DNA from: an uncultured archaeon
Lineage (GTDB): Archaea; Halobacteriota; Methanosarcinia; Methanotrichales; Methanotrichaceae
Reading direction: 5' to 3'
NCBI GenBank assembly: GCA_902385025.1
Contig: CABMDX010000023.1
Coordinates: 1 to 7,393, forward strand
DNA: 7,393 bases
A program made the position numbers and the translations under genes. The notes under the pieces are model-generated. The model was not told the DNA's origin and did not search any database. It saw only the letters and a list, made by a program, of their open reading frames with translations. This document shows, piece by piece, positions 5,750 through 7,393 of the stretch; position 1 is the stretch's first letter; each line of letters opens with the position of its first letter.

Positions 5750-6580
5750 TCACTCCTCCTTGGCGCAGGGCTCAGCGTCGGATTTATCCTCGGCGAGAGG
5801 CGCATCCTCTGCCACACCTTCGCTGCGAGCCGGATTATCCTCGAGTGGAGAGGGGCTCGCCTCAGCAGATGAAGGCCCTGATTCCAGAAGCTGATCCAGA
5901 TCGCTCTTCTTCTCCGCAGCAGGCGCAGCCTGCGGTGCTGCAACGGGTGCCGGCGCAGGCTTATTCTCTGCGACTGCCGCTGCTGGTGCCTGCGTGATCT
6001 GGAAGTCGTCGGGAAGCCGCACATCCGGCGGAATGATCCTGACCTGACAGCCGATGACTCCGAGCTTCTTCACAGCGACCGAGTAGCCTTTATCCACCAG
6101 ATCGATGGCAGGCTTTCCAGAGTGCTTGATGTATCCGGAGATAAACTTCTCTGTTCTGGAGCGAGGGCCCGTCAGCTTTCCGCTGATTACTATCTCGCAG
6201 CCCAATGCTCCTGCATCCATCACTCTGCGCATCATGGACTGTCCGGCCTTGCGGAAGTACCAGCCGCGCTCCAGGGATGAGGCCAGGCGGTTGGCGACAA
6301 CTCTTCCATTCAGGTCTCCGCGTCCTACATCCTGCACATCTATCTGGGGATTGTCCAGATGGAATCTGCGATCCAGGTCGCGGGTTATCTTGCGGATCAA
6401 CTTGCCACCTTTTCCGATGACCATTCCTGGCTTTTCCGCATAGACGGTGATCTGGGTGCCCATGGGCGTGCGGTTCATGATCATGCCGCCGTAGCCCGCT
6501 CGTTCCAATTCTTCAGCCAGGTACTCATCGACGAGAGCTTTGGTGATGCCCTCTGCCACGAACTTCTTCTCTACGGACAT
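5750..6580 (-). CDS. rps3: Small-subunit ribosomal protein uS3 (S3) with long acidic C-terminal tail
   Basis: uS3 lies at the mRNA entry of the small-subunit head and binds 16S rRNA through a KH domain. The 276-residue product has [20 protein letters not shown] (7-26), [20 protein letters not shown] (36-55) and the KH loop GKGG (56-59). The C-terminal domain follows, with [20 protein letters not shown] (103-122), [20 protein letters not shown] (126-145) and [16 protein letters not shown] (170-185). The conserved fold ends near residue 196. Residues 197-276 are an Ala/Pro-rich then Glu/Asp/Ser-rich tail, probably disordered; archaeal S3 tails of this sort vary in length. The ATG at 6580 shares one base with the uL22 TGA (TGATG), and GAGGTGA (6588-6594) is 7 bases upstream. 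Confidence 0.96.
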   Translation of the reverse strand: MSVEKKFVAEGITKALVDEYLAEELERAGYGGMIMNRTPMGTQITVYAEKPGMVIGKGGKLIRKITRDLDRRFHLDNPQIDVQDVGRGDLNGRVVANRLASSLERGWYFRKAGQSMMRRVMDAGALGCEIVISGKLTGPRSRTEKFISGYIKHSGKPAIDLVDKGYSVAVKKLGVIGCQVRIIPPDVRLPDDFQITQAPAAAVAENKPAPAPVAAPQAAPAAEKKSDLDQLLESGPSSAEASPSPLEDNPARSEGVAEDAPLAEDKSDAEPCAKEE

Positions 6581-7041
6581 CAGCTCTTCACCTCGGTCAA
6601 AACCATCTCCACGGAGACAGTCTCTGTGTTCTTCGGTGTGGCCCGTCCCATGGCGCGGGGCATCCAGCCTCGAATGGTCCTGCCCTTCAGGGTACCAGCA
6701 TGGAAGATCCTCATCTTCTCGGACTCCATGCCCTTGTATTCTGCATTGGCAAGCGCATTATCCAGGACCGCGAGGACTGCTTTCGCAGCCTTCATAGGAT
6801 AGCGGCCGGCATCTGCGCCTTCCAGGCCGTGCCTGTGGGCAACATTTCTTCTATAGCGCTTGAAGGGCACCGCCCTCTTCAGAGCTATGACATCTTCTAG
6901 ATAGGTACGAGCGAGACTTGCTCTCATGCCTCGTAGTGTCCTGCAGATCTCGCGGGCGGCTTTAGGTGAGATGTGAAGCTCCATCCCCATGGCCCTTGAA
7001 GAGCGTCCTGCAGGCGTAAGCGAATAATTCAATCTGCCCAA
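6580..7041 (-). CDS. rpl22: Large-subunit ribosomal protein uL22 (L22)
   Basis: uL22 lines the peptide exit tunnel with an extended beta-hairpin and contacts all 23S rRNA domains. The 153-residue product includes [20 protein letters not shown] (14-33), [20 protein letters not shown] (53-72) and [22 protein letters not shown] (80-101). The hairpin region is [20 protein letters not shown] (117-136), followed by [12 protein letters not shown]. The sequence is archaeal/eukaryal in length and form. I place the start at TTG 7041, which yields MGRLNYS as in related archaea and is 5 bases from GAGGTG (7047-7052). The GTG at 7047 that opens the longest frame is inside that SD. The gene starts 9 bases after the uS19 stop, and its last codons (EVKS) contain the SD of uS3. 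Confidence 0.95.
   Translation of the reverse strand: MGRLNYSLTPAGRSSRAMGMELHISPKAAREICRTLRGMRASLARTYLEDVIALKRAVPFKRYRRNVAHRHGLEGADAGRYPMKAAKAVLAVLDNALANAEYKGMESEKMRIFHAGTLKGRTIRGWMPRAMGRATPKNTETVSVEMVLTEVKS
6588..6594 (-). promoter_or_regulatory. SD of uS3
   Basis: GAGGTGA, encoded by E-V-K near the uL22 C-terminus, is 7 bases before ATG 6580. With the TGATG stop/start overlap it indicates tight coupling of uL22 and uS3 translation. Confidence 0.72.
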
Positions 7042-7046
7042 TCTCA

Positions 7047-7052
7047 CACCTC
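7047..7052 (-). promoter_or_regulatory. SD of uL22, decides TTG start
   Basis: The minus strand reads GAGGTG across the uS19 stop codon, a 6-base match to the archaeal consensus GGAGGTGAT, 5 bases before TTG 7041. The in-frame GTG at 7045-7047 shares its first base with this SD, so it cannot easily be the start. Confidence 0.75.
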
Positions 7053-7393
7053 ACTTCAGCGGCACATACTTGCTCGATCTGGTAGCGCCGACGCCGGCAG
7101 CACCGTGCTGCACGCGCCCCCTTGTAAGCGCGAACTCGCCGAAGAAGTGCCCGATCATCTCGGGCATGACCTCTACCTTCTCGAAGCTCTTGCCGTTGTA
7201 GATCTCAAGGCTCTTGCCCACCATATCAGGAAGTATTACCATATTCCTGATGTGGGTTCGAACTGAGTCTTTGTTCTTCAGGCTCGCCAGAAGCTTCTTG
7301 TTCTCCTTGGCAAGACCTCTCTTGATCGATCTGCGCTGCCGCGCTGGAAACAGCCCGGCAAGCTCCTCTATACTTAACTTGGCGAGGTCGGCC
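7051..7393 (-). CDS. rps19: Small-subunit ribosomal protein uS19 (S19), 5' end beyond window
   Basis: uS19 sits in the head of the small subunit, near the A-site and the bridge to the large subunit. The reading frame is open to the right edge, so the start is outside the window; 113 residues are visible. They open ADLAKLSIEELAGLFPARQRR and then SIKRGLAKENKKL, an archaeal N-terminal segment. VRTHIRNMVILPDMVGKSLE and IYNGKSFEKVEVMPEMIGHF follow, then FGEFALTRGRVQHGAAGVGA, and the protein ends TRSSKYVPLK. Archaeal S19 is about 130-140 residues, so roughly 20-25 are missing. A start at the internal ATG (7242) would cut off conserved sequence and is not the real start. Stop is TGA at 7051-7053. 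Confidence 0.97.
   Translation of the reverse strand, partial: ADLAKLSIEELAGLFPARQRRSIKRGLAKENKKLLASLKNKDSVRTHIRNMVILPDMVGKSLEIYNGKSFEKVEVMPEMIGHFFGEFALTRGRVQHGAAGVGATRSSKYVPLK

Noticed and set aside
5881..5990. Repeated GC-rich GCAGG/CCTGC-like segments
   Set aside because: They follow from the alanine and proline codons of the uS3 tail; no true repeat unit or array.
7051..7242. Separate 63-residue protein starting at ATG 7242
   Set aside because: The frame is open to the window edge and the upstream residues are conserved uS19 sequence, so this is an internal methionine.

Overview
This window is one stretch of an archaeal ribosomal-protein super-operon (the S10/spc-type cluster), transcribed entirely on the minus strand. 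In transcription order, from the right edge to the left edge, it encodes uS19 (5' truncated), uL22, uS3, uL29, the RNase P protein Rnp1, uS17, uL14, uL24, eS4, uL5, uS14, uS8, uL6, eL32, eL19, uL18 and uS5 (3' truncated). The proteins shared only by archaea and eukaryotes (eS4, eL32, eL19), the Rnp1 gene and the zinc-type uS14 make it archaeal. The protein sequences resemble my recollection of the Methanosarcinales homologues, so a methanogenic euryarchaeon of that order or a relative, possibly Methanothrix-like, is my best guess. That placement is from memory, not from a search.

Layout: 1-513 uS5; 518-1027 uL18; 1030-1491 eL19; 1496-1870 eL32; 1876-2406 uL6; 2416-2805 uS8; 2815-2967 uS14; 2964-3479 uL5; 3476-4180 eS4; 4177-4536 uL24; 4542-4940 uL14; 4937-5257 uS17; 5254-5547 Rnp1; 5544-5744 uL29; 5750-6580 uS3; 6580-7041 uL22; 7051-7393 uS19. 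Neighbours overlap by 1-4 bases or are separated by at most 9 bases. No stretch over 10 bases is free of coding sequence, and I see no promoter, terminator, RNA gene, repeat or mobile element. The operon promoter must lie beyond the right edge.

The genes act together: eleven large- or small-subunit core proteins and their archaeal/eukaryal partners assemble with 16S and 23S rRNA, and Rnp1 matures tRNA 5' ends. Almost every gene has a Shine-Dalgarno (SD) sequence of the GGAGGTGAT type written inside the last codons of the gene before it, and most stops and starts interlock, so translational coupling is expected along the whole message. In seven genes (uL22, uS17, uL24, uS8, uL6, eL32, eL19) plus uL18, uL29 and uL14 the longest open frame begins upstream of the likely true start. 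In most of these the extra GTG is part of the SD. Using the SD position and family N-termini I shortened these genes, which gives TTG starts for uL22, uS8 and uL18.

I found no undescribed biological system here. The points most worth a second look are the single reading frame through uS14, uS8 and uL6 broken only by two TAG codons, the use of TTG starts in three essential genes, the SD/C-terminus double coding, and the Ala/Pro-rich acidic tail on uS3.
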